Made by a program: the position numbers and the translations under genes. A model generated the notes under the pieces. It was given only the letters and a program-made list of their open reading frames with translations, made no database searches and had not been told where the DNA came from. DNA of 64,000 nucleotides from Coriobacteriia bacterium (lineage in GTDB: Bacteria; Actinomycetota; Coriobacteriia; Anaerosomatales; SLCP01): NCBI GenBank assembly GCA_030603745.1, contig JAUVXE010000010.1:21535-85534 (forward strand), written 5' to 3'. Within the stretch, counting starts at the first letter, position 1. Every line of letters begins with the position of its first letter. Below are positions 54,082 through 63,897 of the stretch, piece after piece.

Positions 54082-54375
54082 ATGAAGGCCTACGAAATGC
54101 TGCTCTTGCTCGATCCCAGCCTGGACGAGGAGACCCGTGAGGGACTCGTCGAGAAGGTGCAGGGACTCATCACCGCCGAGGGGGGCGCCGTCGACAACGT
54201 CGAGTCGTGGGGCAAGCGCCGTCTTGCCTACGAGATCAACGACGCGACCGATGGCGACTACGTCCTGGTGGACTTCCACCACAACCCCGATGCGATCGCC
54301 GAGATCGACCGCGTGCTGCACATCACCGATCCGGTATTCCGCTACATGCTCCTGCGTCGTGACGACCGGGACTAG
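54082..54375 (+). CDS. rpsF: Small ribosomal subunit protein bS6
   Basis: The 97-residue protein begins MKAYEMLLLLDPSLDEETRE and has WGKRRLAYEIN and DGDYVLVDF, as in S6. It pairs with S18 in the 30S platform. ATG at 54082 follows AGGAGGTGA. It heads the conserved rpsF-ssb-rpsR order. Confidence 0.97.
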   Translation: MKAYEMLLLLDPSLDEETREGLVEKVQGLITAEGGAVDNVESWGKRRLAYEINDATDGDYVLVDFHHNPDAIAEIDRVLHITDPVFRYMLLRRDDRD

Positions 54376-54448
54376 CCCAGGGCACGACCGAGCGGAGTCC
54401 GGACGGCAGGTCCGGTGAACGCATTCGAGAATCAGGTGGTGGTAAGAG

Positions 54449-54874
54449 ATGAGCATCAATCGAGTCATGATCAGCGGGAACCTCACCCGCGACCCGGAAC
54501 TGCGCTCGACCGCGAGCGGGATGGCCGTGCTGAACCTCGGCGTGGCCGTGAACGACCGCCGCAAGAACCAGCAGACCGGTGAGTGGGAGGACTACGCGAA
54601 CTTCATCGACTGCGTGATGTTCGGCACTCGCGCCGAGGCGATCGCACAGTACCTCTCCAAGGGCACCAAGGTGGCCATCGAGGGCAAGCTGCGCTATCGC
54701 CAGTGGGAGAGCCAGCAGGGCGAGAAGCGCTCCAAGGTCGAGGTCGCTGTCGATGACATCGAGTTCATGTCCTCGCGCGGTGAAGGTGGCGGTGGCGGCG
54801 GTGGCGGCACGCGCCTCCCGGCGTCCGGTCCTTCGCCCGACCCGATGCCCACCGACGACGAGATCCCGTTCTAG
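54449..54874 (+). CDS. ssb: Single-stranded DNA-binding protein
   Basis: The 141-residue protein has the OB fold (INRVMISGNLTRDPELRSTASG, FIDCVMFGTRAEAIAQYLSKGTKV, each shown in part), a Gly-rich linker (residues 113-122) and the acidic tail ending DDEIPF that binds partner proteins. ATG at 54449 is preceded by a weak AGGTGG. It lies between rpsF and rpsR as in many bacteria. Confidence 0.97.
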   Translation: MSINRVMISGNLTRDPELRSTASGMAVLNLGVAVNDRRKNQQTGEWEDYANFIDCVMFGTRAEAIAQYLSKGTKVAIEGKLRYRQWESQQGEKRSKVEVAVDDIEFMSSRGEGGGGGGGGTRLPASGPSPDPMPTDDEIPF

Positions 54875-54971
54875 ACACCTGAGACGCGGGTGAGCGGCGG
54901 TACCCTCCCGCCCTGGCCCGAACGCACTGATGAGACGGATCGCTTCGAGAGAGGCGAAAGGAGGATCGGAC

Positions 54972-55235
54972 GTGTCCGATTACGTACGCAAGCCGAGGCG
55001 CAAGTACTGCGCCTTCTGCAAGGACAAGGTCGAGTACATCGACTACAAAGACGCGAACATGCTTCGCAAGTTCATGACCGACCGCGGCAAGATCAAGCCG
55101 CGCCGGGTCACGGGCAACTGCGCACAGCACCAGCACCAGCTGTCGATCGCCGTCAAGCGCGGTCGCGAGATGGCGCTCGTGCCCTACACCGTGCCGGTGG
55201 TCAGCGGCAAGGTCGACGGCCGCCGGGGCAGGTAG
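54972..55235 (+). CDS. rpsR: Small ribosomal subunit protein bS18
   Basis: The 87-residue protein has [30 protein letters not shown] and the basic [11 protein letters not shown] of S18. The CxxC and the later Cys suggest the zinc-binding paralog type, as found in many Gram-positive bacteria. GTG at 54972 follows AAGGAGG at 54958-54964. Confidence 0.96.
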   Translation: MSDYVRKPRRKYCAFCKDKVEYIDYKDANMLRKFMTDRGKIKPRRVTGNCAQHQHQLSIAVKRGREMALVPYTVPVVSGKVDGRRGR

Positions 55236-55242
55236 CCCGGGC

Positions 55243-56211
55243 GTGCCGAGTGGCCGGGACATCCGCGACGCGGTGCTGCTCTCAGGAGCGGTGCTGCTCG
55301 GGAGCCTGCTCGCACCGCTCCTGCCGCCGATCGGCGTGCCGCTCGCGGCGGCCGGACTCGCGTCTCTCGTCTATCGGGGACGCCAGACGGTCGCGGCGTT
55401 CGCGGCCGGCGTGGCGGTGGCGTTCGGGGCGTTCCTCTCGCCGTCCGACGTCGTCTACCTCGCGCCGACGTTCACCGCGCTGCTGGTGATCATCGGTCGG
55501 TCGGCGAAGCATTCGTCGCTCGCGGCGATCGCGCCGCTCACGGCGGTGCTGGCGGTTGGCTCGGTCGGCTCGATGGCGGTCTTCGGGGCGCTTCGCGGCA
55601 CGTCGTTCCTCGCGCTCACGCGCGAGCAGACCGACCTGGCCGTGGAGGCGTTCGTCGAGGCGGCCGGCGGGCCCGGGACGGACGGCACGATCGCGGGGGT
55701 CGACCCCCAGGCCATGGCGGACCTCATGTTCCGCCTCTGGCCGGTCGACCACTTCACGACGGCGCTGCTCTCGGCGACGCTCGCGATGGTCGTGATCGGC
55801 TGGTCGGCCCGGCGCGCAGGCGTGCAGGTGCGGCGACTGCCCCGCTTCGACGCCCTCGACCTGAGCCCGCACGTGCTCTGGCCGTTCATCGCGGCCTTCG
55901 CGCTGCTGGCGGCGGGCCGGGTCGTCGAGGACGCGAGCGGACTCGTGACCACTGCGGGCCTGAACCTGCTCATCGGGGTGCGCATGCTGCTTCTCGCGCA
56001 GGGGCTCGCGGTCGTCTCTTCGTTCTACCGGCGGATCGGGCTCGGACGGTGGGCGCGACGGTCGGGGTATGTGCTGCTTGCGCTCGTCGACGCGTTCCTG
56101 CCGGTCGTGAGCATGTTCGGCCTGATCGACTTCTGGGCGAACTTCCGGAAGCTGCCGCGCGACGACTCGTCTCAGGCCGAGGAGCCCGAGCGGGACGCGG
56201 GCGGCGAGTAG
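55243..56211 (+). CDS. YybS-like (DUF2232) membrane protein
   Basis: The 322-residue protein has about eight hydrophobic segments. Its place between rpsR and rplI, as with YybS in Firmicutes, and the helix pattern suggest DUF2232. The function is unknown; transport of a small molecule has been suggested for related folds. GTG at 55243 is 7 bases after rpsR, so it is probably co-transcribed. Confidence 0.75.
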   Translation: MPSGRDIRDAVLLSGAVLLGSLLAPLLPPIGVPLAAAGLASLVYRGRQTVAAFAAGVAVAFGAFLSPSDVVYLAPTFTALLVIIGRSAKHSSLAAIAPLTAVLAVGSVGSMAVFGALRGTSFLALTREQTDLAVEAFVEAAGGPGTDGTIAGVDPQAMADLMFRLWPVDHFTTALLSATLAMVVIGWSARRAGVQVRRLPRFDALDLSPHVLWPFIAAFALLAAGRVVEDASGLVTTAGLNLLIGVRMLLLAQGLAVVSSFYRRIGLGRWARRSGYVLLALVDAFLPVVSMFGLIDFWANFRKLPRDDSSQAEEPERDAGGE

Positions 56212-56288
56212 GGTCATAGACGGGAGCCTGCCACCGGCAGGCTCGTGCGGGCATCGAGATCGCCCGCGACAGATGAAGGAGTACGGAT

Positions 56289-56885
<597 letters not shown>

Positions 56886-56893
56886 GCGCCACG

Positions 56894-57036
56894 CTCTCCA
56901 CAGCAGGCCGCATCGGTGGCGCCGTCCCCAGGGGCGGCGCCACCGCGTTTCAGGCGCCTGAAACAACTCCGGCATCTGTGGAAACCGGGGATAACCGGTG
57001 TCGGATGAGGTCGCTCGGGTGCGCCCCTGTGGACAG
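56894..57036. promoter_or_regulatory. DnaA-box-like sites and an 18-base palindrome before dnaB
   Basis: CTCTCCACA (56894-56902), TGTGGAAAC (56977-56985) and TGTGGACAG (57028-57036) resemble DnaA boxes; the last is identical to a box at the origin (4020-4028). Between them is the perfect palindrome GTTTCAGGCGCCTGAAAC (56947-56964). A -10-like TAGAAT lies at 57073-57078, 62 bases before dnaB. DnaA control of dnaB is one reading. Confidence 0.5.
56915..56944 (+). terminator. Terminator after rplI
   Basis: GGTGGCGCCG (56915-56924) pairs with CGGCGCCACC (56935-56944), a 10-base perfect stem 29 bases after the rplI stop, followed by GCGTTTC. Confidence 0.7.
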
Positions 57037-57139
57037 GCCGCCGCCCGCCGCCCGGATGTCAGGGCCGTTCGCTAGAATCGGCCTCGTCCCGGTGGCGCCC
57101 TGCCCCCGGGGCGGACGCGGACGGTCGACTGGAGGCACG

Positions 57140-58519
57140 ATGAGCGAAGTACGCGGGACCCTGGCACTGGCGTCCTCCGGCGGCTCCCTGCGGGTCCCCC
57201 CTCACAACATCGAGGCCGAGCAGGCGCTCCTCGGATCGATGTTCCTCTCCTCCGAGGCGCTCGAGACCGTCCTCGGCATGCTCAGCGAGGAGGACTTCTA
57301 CCGGCCCGCACACCAGAAGATCTTCGCGGCGGTCGCCCACCTGTACAACCGCGCGATCCCGGTCGACCAGGTGAGCGTCGCAGACCGGCTCGAGGCCGCC
57401 GGCGACCTCGAGGCGGTGGGCGGCAAGGCCTACCTGCTCGACGTCACCGGGGTGGTGCCCACGACCGCCAACGCGCTGCGCTATGCGGAGATCGTGCGCC
57501 GCACCTCGACGCTGCGCGACCTGATCCAGGCCGCGAACCACATCGTCTCGCTCGGCTACGAGGCGCCGGACGACATGCAGGAGGTCGTCGAGGAGGCCGA
57601 GCGCACGCTCTTCAACGTCACCAACAAGCGGGTGAGCACCAACTTCCAGGGGATGGAGGACCTCCTCGAGGTCAGCTTCCGCCAGCTCGAGGAGCTCTTC
57701 GAGCGGCAGGAGCACATCACCGGGGTGCCCACCGGCTTCAAGGACCTCGACAAGATCCTCGCGGGCATGCACCGCGGCGACCTGATCATCCTCGCCGCGC
57801 GCCCGGCGGTCGGCAAGACCGCGTTCGCGCTCAACATGGCCGTGAACGCCGCCAAGGCGGGGACCTCGGTAGCGCTCTTCAGTCTCGAGATGAGCGCCGA
57901 GCAGCTTATCCAGCGCGTGCTCTGCTCCGAGGCGCGCATCAACTCCCAGGACGTGCGCACCGGGCACATCAAGGACAGCGACTGGGCGAGCATCCACCGT
58001 GCGATGGGCTCGCTCGCCGAGCTCGAGTTCTACGTGGACGACACCCCGTCGATCTCGATCCTCGAGGTCCGCGCCAAGGCGCGACGGCAGCTGCGTGACT
58101 GCAAGAACGGGCTCGTGATCGTCGACTACCTCCAGCTCATGCAGCCGCAGGGCCGACGGAGCGAGAACCGGCAGACCGAGATCGCCGAGATCAGCCGGGG
58201 ACTGAAGATCCTCGCCAAGGAGCTCGAGGTTCCCGTGCTCGCGCTCTCGCAGCTCTCGCGTGCGGTCGAACAGCGCGCCGGCAAGCGCCCGCAACTCTCC
58301 GACCTGCGTGAGTCCGGCGCCATCGAGCAGGACGCGGACGTGGTCATGTTCATCGACCGCAACACCGACCCGCGCGGCGAGGACGAGGAAGAGGGCCGTC
58401 CGGGCAAGGGCGTGGCGGAGATCATCGTCGCCAAGCACCGCAACGGCCCCACCGGCTCGGCGCCCCTCGTGTTCAACGAGCGCTACACCAAGTTCGTGGA
58501 CTTCACCGACAAGGTGTAG
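57140..58519 (+). CDS. dnaB: Replicative DNA helicase DnaB
   Basis: The 459-residue helicase has the N-terminal domain (VPPHNIEAEQALLGSMFL), the RecA-like domain with Walker A ARPAVGKTAFALN near residue 225, Walker B LVIVDYLQLM and the DnaB signatures LSQLSRAVEQR and DLRESGAIEQDADVV. No intein is present. ATG at 57140 follows GGAGG at 57131-57135. It follows the rpsF-rplI block, as in many actinobacteria, but has its own upstream region. Confidence 0.96.
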   Translation: MSEVRGTLALASSGGSLRVPPHNIEAEQALLGSMFLSSEALETVLGMLSEEDFYRPAHQKIFAAVAHLYNRAIPVDQVSVADRLEAAGDLEAVGGKAYLLDVTGVVPTTANALRYAEIVRRTSTLRDLIQAANHIVSLGYEAPDDMQEVVEEAERTLFNVTNKRVSTNFQGMEDLLEVSFRQLEELFERQEHITGVPTGFKDLDKILAGMHRGDLIILAARPAVGKTAFALNMAVNAAKAGTSVALFSLEMSAEQLIQRVLCSEARINSQDVRTGHIKDSDWASIHRAMGSLAELEFYVDDTPSISILEVRAKARRQLRDCKNGLVIVDYLQLMQPQGRRSENRQTEIAEISRGLKILAKELEVPVLALSQLSRAVEQRAGKRPQLSDLRESGAIEQDADVVMFIDRNTDPRGEDEEEGRPGKGVAEIIVAKHRNGPTGSAPLVFNERYTKFVDFTDKV

Positions 58520-58530
58520 CCCGCCCGGCG

Positions 58531-58602
58531 CATGGCCACGACCGCACGGCCACGACCGCACGGCGAGGACGTGACGGCGACCGCACGGCCACGACAGCAC
58601 GG
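58531..58602. repeat. Short imperfect tandem repeats after dnaB
   Basis: A 14-base unit, CACGGCCACGACCG with small changes, occurs at 58531-58544 and 58545-58558, with a further partial copy at 58583-58596. It lies in the 115-base gap between dnaB and glutaredoxin, where both genes end. No terminator stem is obvious. Confidence 0.6.
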
Positions 58603-58635
58603 CGGCCCCGACCCGCTCAGCCGCTCGCGGACCGG

Positions 58636-58887
58636 CTACCGGCACCGCATCCGCTCGAACTCGGCCTCGTTCCAGCCCACGAGCGTCTTGCCGTCCACGA
58701 GCAGGACCGGCACGCCCCGCTGCGCCGTCATCAGCACCATCTCGCGCCGGGCCGCCCGGTCGAGCGAGATGTCGATCTCGGTGAACTCGACGCCGCTCTC
58801 CACGAGGTAGCGCCGCGCCACCGAGCAGTACGGGCAGGTGGGCGCGGAGTAGAGGGTGACCCGCGTGCTGTGCGTCGAGCGCTCCAT
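58636..58887 (-). CDS. Glutaredoxin-like protein
   Basis: The 83-residue thioredoxin-fold protein has the redox motif CPYC near residue 18, the cis-Pro loop RGVPVLLVDG and the ending LVGWNEAEF. It resembles NrdH-redoxin/glutaredoxin of actinobacteria. ATG at 58887 has no Shine-Dalgarno; TATCTT at 58894-58899 on this strand lies 6 bases upstream, so the transcript is probably leaderless. It is divergent from the flavoprotein gene. Confidence 0.88.
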   Translation of the reverse strand: MERSTHSTRVTLYSAPTCPYCSVARRYLVESGVEFTEIDISLDRAARREMVLMTAQRGVPVLLVDGKTLVGWNEAEFERMRCR

Positions 58888-58958
58888 GAGGGGAAGATAC
58901 CCCGTGGCCGGCGTTCGCGCGGCCGCGGGAGGTCTCGCCGGATGACAGGAGCGCTGCG

Positions 58959-60365
58959 ATGGGGGAGCGGCACGAGGTCGTGGTGGTGGGCGCGGGCCCG
59001 GCGGGCATCTTCGCCGCGCTCGAGCTCGTGCGTCATGGCGTGCGCGATGTCGCGATCGTCGAGAAGGGCCGCCCGCTCTCACGGCGCCGCTGTCCCTCGC
59101 GCGCGCACGGCTGCGTGGGCTGCCCCGAGTGCGACATCATGAGCGGCTGGGGCGGTGCCGGTGCGTTCTCGGACGGCAAGCTCACGCTCACCGGCGAGGT
59201 GGGCGGGTGGCTCGCCGAGTACGTGGGCAGCGAGCGGCTCGACGCGCTGCTCGACGAGGCCGACCGCATCTGGCTCGAGTTCGGCGCGACCGAGCACGTC
59301 CACGCCCCGGACCCGAAGGCGGCTGCCCGTCTCGAGCGCGCCGCGACGCTCGCGGGCATGCACCTGACGCCCATGCGCATCCGCCACCTCGGCACCGACC
59401 GCTCGCCGGAGGTGCTCGGCGCGATGCACGACCGCCTCGCCGATGAGGGCGTGGCGGTCCGCCTCGACGCGGAGGTGGCGAGGATCGTCGCCGAGGAGGG
59501 GCGCGTGAGCGGCGTCGAGCTCGCCGACGGCACGGTGCTCGAGGCCGGCGCGGTCATCGCCGCGCCGGGGCGGGAAGGGGCCGAGTGGCTCGCCGGCCAG
59601 GCGGCCGCCCTCGGCATCGGGCTTGCGAACAACGCCGTGGACATCGGCGTGCGGGTCGAGTGCCCCGCCCCGGTGATGGAGCCGCTCACCGACCACCTCT
59701 ACGAGGCGAAGCTCACCTACTTCTCGCGGCGCTTCGGCGACCGGGTCCGCACGTTTTGCATGAACCCGTACGGCGAGGTCACCACCGAGGCCTATGGCGA
59801 CGTGGTGACCGTGAACGGCCACTCGTTCGCCGACTCGCGCACCGGCTACACCAACTTCGCGGTCCTTGTGAGCCAGTCGTTCACCGAGCCGTTCCGCGAA
59901 CCGCTCACCTACGGCCGGTCGATCGCGCGGCTCGCGAACCTGCTCGGCGAGGGGATCCTCGTGCAACGGCTCGGCGACCTCATGGCGGGGAGGCGCTCGA
60001 CGCCTCGGCGTATCGCCGAGTCGATCGTCGAGCCCACGATGCCCTCGGCCACCCCCGGCGACCTCGCTTCGGTGCTGCCCTACCGGCATCTGACCGACAT
60101 CGTCGAGTTCCTCGAGGCGATGGACGCGCTCGCGCCCGGACTCGCCGCGCCGAGCACGCTGCTCTACGGCGTGGAGGTCAAGTTCTACTCGACACGCCTC
60201 GCGCTCGACGCCGACCTCATGACGCCGGTCGACGGACTCTACGCGGTGGGCGACGGCGCCGGCGTGACCCGAGGGCTGCTGCAGTCCTCGGCGAGCGGGC
60301 TCGTGGCCGCGCGGGCGGCCGCGGCGCGGAGGGCGCAGACGCCGCCCGCGCGCGCGAACGGGTAG
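58959..60365 (+). CDS. FAD-dependent oxidoreductase (COG2509-like)
   Basis: The 468-residue flavoprotein has the N-terminal dinucleotide motif VVVGAGPAGIFAALEL, then CPSRAHGCVGCPECDIMSGWGGAGAFSDGKL (in parts) with a Cys cluster, and a C-terminal FAD motif LYAVGDGAGVTRGLLQS. The pattern is that of a widely distributed but uncharacterised dehydrogenase family. ATG at 58959 has GGAGCG upstream. The substrate is unknown. A universal stress protein follows 22 bases later. Confidence 0.85.
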   Translation: MGERHEVVVVGAGPAGIFAALELVRHGVRDVAIVEKGRPLSRRRCPSRAHGCVGCPECDIMSGWGGAGAFSDGKLTLTGEVGGWLAEYVGSERLDALLDEADRIWLEFGATEHVHAPDPKAAARLERAATLAGMHLTPMRIRHLGTDRSPEVLGAMHDRLADEGVAVRLDAEVARIVAEEGRVSGVELADGTVLEAGAVIAAPGREGAEWLAGQAAALGIGLANNAVDIGVRVECPAPVMEPLTDHLYEAKLTYFSRRFGDRVRTFCMNPYGEVTTEAYGDVVTVNGHSFADSRTGYTNFAVLVSQSFTEPFREPLTYGRSIARLANLLGEGILVQRLGDLMAGRRSTPRRIAESIVEPTMPSATPGDLASVLPYRHLTDIVEFLEAMDALAPGLAAPSTLLYGVEVKFYSTRLALDADLMTPVDGLYAVGDGAGVTRGLLQSSASGLVAARAAAARRAQTPPARANG

Positions 60366-60387
60366 ATGATGAGGGGAGGTGGTCGGG

Positions 60388-61194
60388 ATGCGAGTGCTCG
60401 TGGCGACGGACCTGTCCGAGGCGGGGTTGCTGGCGACCGAGGTGCTCCTCGGCTGTAGTGCGGGGCTGTTCGACCGGGTGTTGCTCGTGCACGTGGTGGA
60501 GGCCGAGCCCTACCTCGCCGACGTGCCGCTGCACGAGGTCGAGACGTTCGCCGCCGAGCGCCTCGCCGAAGAGGCCGCCGGGCTGCGCGAGGCGGGGTTC
60601 GAGGTCGAGGCCCGCGTGGAGCACGGCTCGGCCGCCGACGTGGTGCAGCGGGTCGCCGCCGAGGCAGGGGTCGACCTGATCGTGGCCACGGACCGCGGGC
60701 GCGGAGGCGCGCCGGGACGGTTCCTCGGCAGCACCGTGGAGCGGATCGCGCTCGCGGGGACCACGCCGGTGCTCGTGGAGCGGGTCGAGGAGCGCGACGC
60801 CGCCTGGTGTCGGCTCGGGGCGTCCTCGCCGTTCGCGCGTCCCTACGTCGCCGCCGACATCGACGAGGGGCTCGCCCGGGTCGCGCGGGTGGTGGGCCGG
60901 CTGCCGGGCAGGGAGGCGGTCAGGGTCACGCACGTGGCGAGCCGCGCGCAGGACTCGGTCGACGAGCGCGCCTTCATGGTCGCCGAGATCGCCGACACGC
61001 CCATCGCCGACGCGGAGGTCGCCGTGTTGCAGGGGGCCGACCCCGCGGCCGCGCTCATGCAGGACGCCGAGGTGTTCGGCGCGACCGTGATCGCGCTCAC
61101 GCCCCGGCGGCACGGGCTGGTGGGACGCGTGGTCCTCGGCAGCGTGGCGCTCTCGCTGCTGCGCGAGGGCCGGCTGCCGATGCTCTTCGCGTAG
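60388..61194 (+). CDS. Universal stress protein, two tandem UspA-like domains
   Basis: The 268-residue protein has a first UspA domain ([13 protein letters not shown] to [33 protein letters not shown], in parts), which retains the ATP-binding GxxG-type loop. The second half has the same length and ends [20 protein letters not shown] but lacks a clear nucleotide loop. ATG at 60388 follows GGGGAGG at 60373-60379. It is likely co-transcribed with the flavoprotein gene. Confidence 0.85.
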   Translation: MRVLVATDLSEAGLLATEVLLGCSAGLFDRVLLVHVVEAEPYLADVPLHEVETFAAERLAEEAAGLREAGFEVEARVEHGSAADVVQRVAAEAGVDLIVATDRGRGGAPGRFLGSTVERIALAGTTPVLVERVEERDAAWCRLGASSPFARPYVAADIDEGLARVARVVGRLPGREAVRVTHVASRAQDSVDERAFMVAEIADTPIADAEVAVLQGADPAAALMQDAEVFGATVIALTPRRHGLVGRVVLGSVALSLLREGRLPMLFA

Positions 61195-61330
61195 GCGGGC
61201 GGCCACCGGGCGGGCGCGGCGCGGGCGCGAGGCGGCGCTCCGGTGGCGGATTCGGCCCTCGTGCGGCATACTGTCTCGGCATACCTCACCATGTCGCGGC
61301 CCGTGCCGCGGCCGAGAGAGCGGGAATCAC

Positions 61331-62620
61331 GTGGCCGGAATCGTGCTGGTCGGCGCCCAGTGGGGCGACGAAGGCAAGGGCAAGATCACCGATCTGATCG
61401 CGGACGACTTCGACTACGTCGTCCGCTTCCAGGGCGGGAACAACGCGGGGCACACCGTCATCCACGGCGGGCGCACGCTCAAGCTGCACCTCATCCCGAG
61501 CGGGATCATGTATCCGCACATCACGCCGGTCATCGGCAACGGGTGTGTCATCGACCCCAAGGTGATGCTCGAGGAGGTCGACCGCCTCGAGGCCGACGGG
61601 CTCTCCACCCACCGGCTGCTCATCTCCTCCAACGCGCACCTCATCATGCCGTACCATCGCGACCTCGACGGCGCGAGCGAGCATCGCCTCGGCAAGCTCG
61701 AGATCGGGACGACCCGCCGAGGCATCGGCCCGGCCTACATGGACAAGGCCTCGCGGATGGGGATCCGCGTCCAGGACCTCACCGACGAGCACATCTTCCG
61801 CAAGAAGATCGAAGCCGCGCTCCACGAGAAGAACGACATCCTGAGCAAGGTCTACGGGCTGCCTACCTACACGGTCGAGCAGATCGCCGAGGAGTACCTG
61901 CCCTACGCCGAACGCATCAAGCCGCACATCGCGGACACCTCGCTCGTGATCAACAAGGCGCTCGACGCCGACCAGTGGGTGCTCTTCGAGGGCGCGCAGG
62001 GTACGCTGCTCGATCTCGACCACGGGACGTATCCGTTCGTGACGAGCTCGAGCCCGATCGCGGGTGGCGCGTGCACGGGCGTGGGCGTGGGGCCGAAGCG
62101 CATCGACAAGGTCCTCGGCATCGCGAAGGCCTACATCACGCGCGTGGGCAGCGGCCCGTTTCCCACCGAGCTTGCCGACGAGACCGGCGCCCACCTCATC
62201 GAGGTGGGCCACGAGTACGGCACGACCACCGGGCGCGAGCGCCGCGCGGGCTGGTACGACGCGGTCATCGTGCGCTATGCGGTGCAGGTCAGCGGGATCA
62301 CCGACCTCATCATCACCAAGCTCGACGTGCTCTCGCAGCTCGACACGATCAAGGTGTGCGTCGCCTACGAGTACGAGGGGCACCGCTACAACAACCTCCC
62401 CGGCCACCAGACGGTCTTCCATCACGCGAAGCCGATCTACGAGGAGGTGCCCGGCTGGAAGACCGACATCACCGGCTGCCGCCGCTTCGAGGACCTGCCC
62501 AAGGAGGCGCGCGACTACATCAGCTACATCGAGGACCTCGCCGAGGTGCCGGTCGCGATGATCGCCGTGGGCCCGAGCCGCGAGCAGACGATCGTGCGCC
62601 GCTGGGAGTCGCGTCCGTAG
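61331..62620 (+). CDS. purA: Adenylosuccinate synthetase
   Basis: PurA converts IMP and aspartate to adenylosuccinate with GTP. The 429-residue protein begins [19 protein letters not shown], has [52 protein letters not shown] (in parts) and the C-terminal GTP motif. GTG at 61331 follows AGAGAG. The length is normal. It lies alone between the universal stress protein and the integrase. Confidence 0.97.
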   Translation: MAGIVLVGAQWGDEGKGKITDLIADDFDYVVRFQGGNNAGHTVIHGGRTLKLHLIPSGIMYPHITPVIGNGCVIDPKVMLEEVDRLEADGLSTHRLLISSNAHLIMPYHRDLDGASEHRLGKLEIGTTRRGIGPAYMDKASRMGIRVQDLTDEHIFRKKIEAALHEKNDILSKVYGLPTYTVEQIAEEYLPYAERIKPHIADTSLVINKALDADQWVLFEGAQGTLLDLDHGTYPFVTSSSPIAGGACTGVGVGPKRIDKVLGIAKAYITRVGSGPFPTELADETGAHLIEVGHEYGTTTGRERRAGWYDAVIVRYAVQVSGITDLIITKLDVLSQLDTIKVCVAYEYEGHRYNNLPGHQTVFHHAKPIYEEVPGWKTDITGCRRFEDLPKEARDYISYIEDLAEVPVAMIAVGPSREQTIVRRWESRP

Positions 62621-62757
62621 CGCGCCGGTGCGCGCGCCCTGCCCCACCGGCTCAGTGCGCTGGTTGGATTCCGGTCAGCATCCGGTAGCCGACGTGTGGT
62701 CAGCTGGTATCCCTCGGCCCCTCCCCGTACGTCACGGCGAGCGATCGAGGAGGGGCC

Positions 62758-63708
62758 ATGCTGATGGACGAGGTCCGCGACGCGCTGCGCTCACGGCACT
62801 ATGCCGAGCGCACCGAGCAGGCGTACTGCCGGTGGATCCGGCGCTTCATCCGGTTCCACGGGCTGCGCCACCCGGCGGAGATGGCCGAGCCGGAGGTCAA
62901 CGAGTTTCTCACGTACCTGGCGGTCGAGCGCGAGGTCAGCGCCTCGACGCAGACGCAGGCGCTCTCGGCGCTGCTGTTCCTCTACCGCACGGTGCTTGGA
63001 CGAGAGCTGGGCGTGATCGAGGGGCTCATCCGAGCCCGCGCGCCGGAGCACCTGCCGGTGGTGTTCAGCCGTACCGAGGTCCGCTCGATCCTTGCGATGC
63101 TCGAGGGCGACCGTTGGCTCATGGCGGCGCTGATGTACGGGAGCGGCATGCGACTCGGCGAGTGTCTCTCGCTCCGGGTACTCGACGTGGACTTCGAGCG
63201 CCGCGAGGTCACGGTGCGGGACGGCAAGGGCGGCAAAGACCGGGTCACGATGCTCCCCGAGAGTCTCGTCGAGCCGGTGCAGCACCAGATCGAGCGCGCA
63301 CGTCATGTGCACCAGCGAGACCTGGCGGCCGGATGGGGAGCGGTCCAGCTGCCGGCGGCGCTCGAGCGCAAGTACCCGAGAGCGGCCCACGACTTCAGGT
63401 GGCAGTGGGTGTTCCCGCAGGAACGGCGGTGGCGCAACCCCACGACGGGCGCCGAAGGCCGACATCACGTGCATCCGACACTCGTGCAACGGGCCTTCAC
63501 GACGGCCGTGCGGCAGGCCGGGGTGGACAAGCACGGAGGCTGCCACAGCCTGCGCCACTCCTTTGCGACGCACCTGCTCGAGTCCGGCTACGACATCCGG
63601 ACGATCCAGGAGCTCCTCGGCCACAAGAGCCTCAACACCACGATGATCTACACCCATGTCCTCAACAAAGGCGGCCGAGGAGTCCGAAGCCCCCTCGACG
63701 GCGGGTAA
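62758..63708 (+). CDS. intI: Integron integrase (IntI-type tyrosine recombinase)
   Basis: The 316-residue recombinase has an N-terminal core-binding domain (RSRHYAERTEQAYCRWIRRFIRFH) and a catalytic domain with Arg (GSGMRLGECLSLR), His-Arg (HSLRHSFATHLL), His (LLGHKSLNTTM) and Tyr (IYTHV). The segment from ALERKYPRAAHDF to RHHVHPTLVQRAF is the IntI-specific extra region, absent from XerC/D, and the ending KGGRGVRSPLD is also IntI-like. ATG at 62758 follows GAGGAGGGG; ATG at 62764 is an alternative. GC is a little lower than that of its neighbours. Confidence 0.92.
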   Translation: MLMDEVRDALRSRHYAERTEQAYCRWIRRFIRFHGLRHPAEMAEPEVNEFLTYLAVEREVSASTQTQALSALLFLYRTVLGRELGVIEGLIRARAPEHLPVVFSRTEVRSILAMLEGDRWLMAALMYGSGMRLGECLSLRVLDVDFERREVTVRDGKGGKDRVTMLPESLVEPVQHQIERARHVHQRDLAAGWGAVQLPAALERKYPRAAHDFRWQWVFPQERRWRNPTTGAEGRHHVHPTLVQRAFTTAVRQAGVDKHGGCHSLRHSFATHLLESGYDIRTIQELLGHKSLNTTMIYTHVLNKGGRGVRSPLDGG

Positions 63709-63763
63709 GCGATCGCGGCACCCGCTCCGGGGCTTATGCAGACTGCAGATTCGCCCGCAATCT

Positions 63764-63780
63764 CCGGCGTCCCACGCCGG
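63764..63780 (+). terminator. Hairpin after intI
   Basis: CCGGCGT (63764-63770) pairs with ACGCCGG (63774-63780) around a CCC loop, 56 bases after the intI stop. There is no T-run, so it may instead belong to the attI region. Confidence 0.45.
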
Positions 63781-63819
63781 GAGAGGGTGTGACCGGGCCA
63801 GTCTCAAGCCGAACCACCC

Positions 63820-63850
63820 TTTACCCAAACCCCACATCCCAGGATATGAT
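63820..63850 (+). promoter_or_regulatory. Possible cassette promoter (Pc-like)
   Basis: TTTACC (63820-63825) and TATGAT (63845-63850) are 19 bases apart, slightly long, in a stretch less GC-rich than its surroundings. It reads to the right, towards the putative cassette gene. Confidence 0.45.
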
Positions 63851-63873
63851 GATCCCAAGACTGGAGAATCACT

Positions 63874-63880
63874 GTTAGAG
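63874..63880 (+). promoter_or_regulatory. Possible attI core GTTAGAG
   Basis: GTTAGAG resembles the GTTRRRY crossover core of integron att sites except for its last base. It lies between the Pc-like promoter and the putative cassette start, the correct place for an attI-cassette junction. Confidence 0.4.
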
Positions 63881-63897
63881 CCATCAACGGAGGCCGC

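Noticed and set aside
57059..59008. Long minus-strand frame opposite dnaB
   Set aside because: It is antisense to a highly conserved gene, has repetitive composition and no ribosome site.
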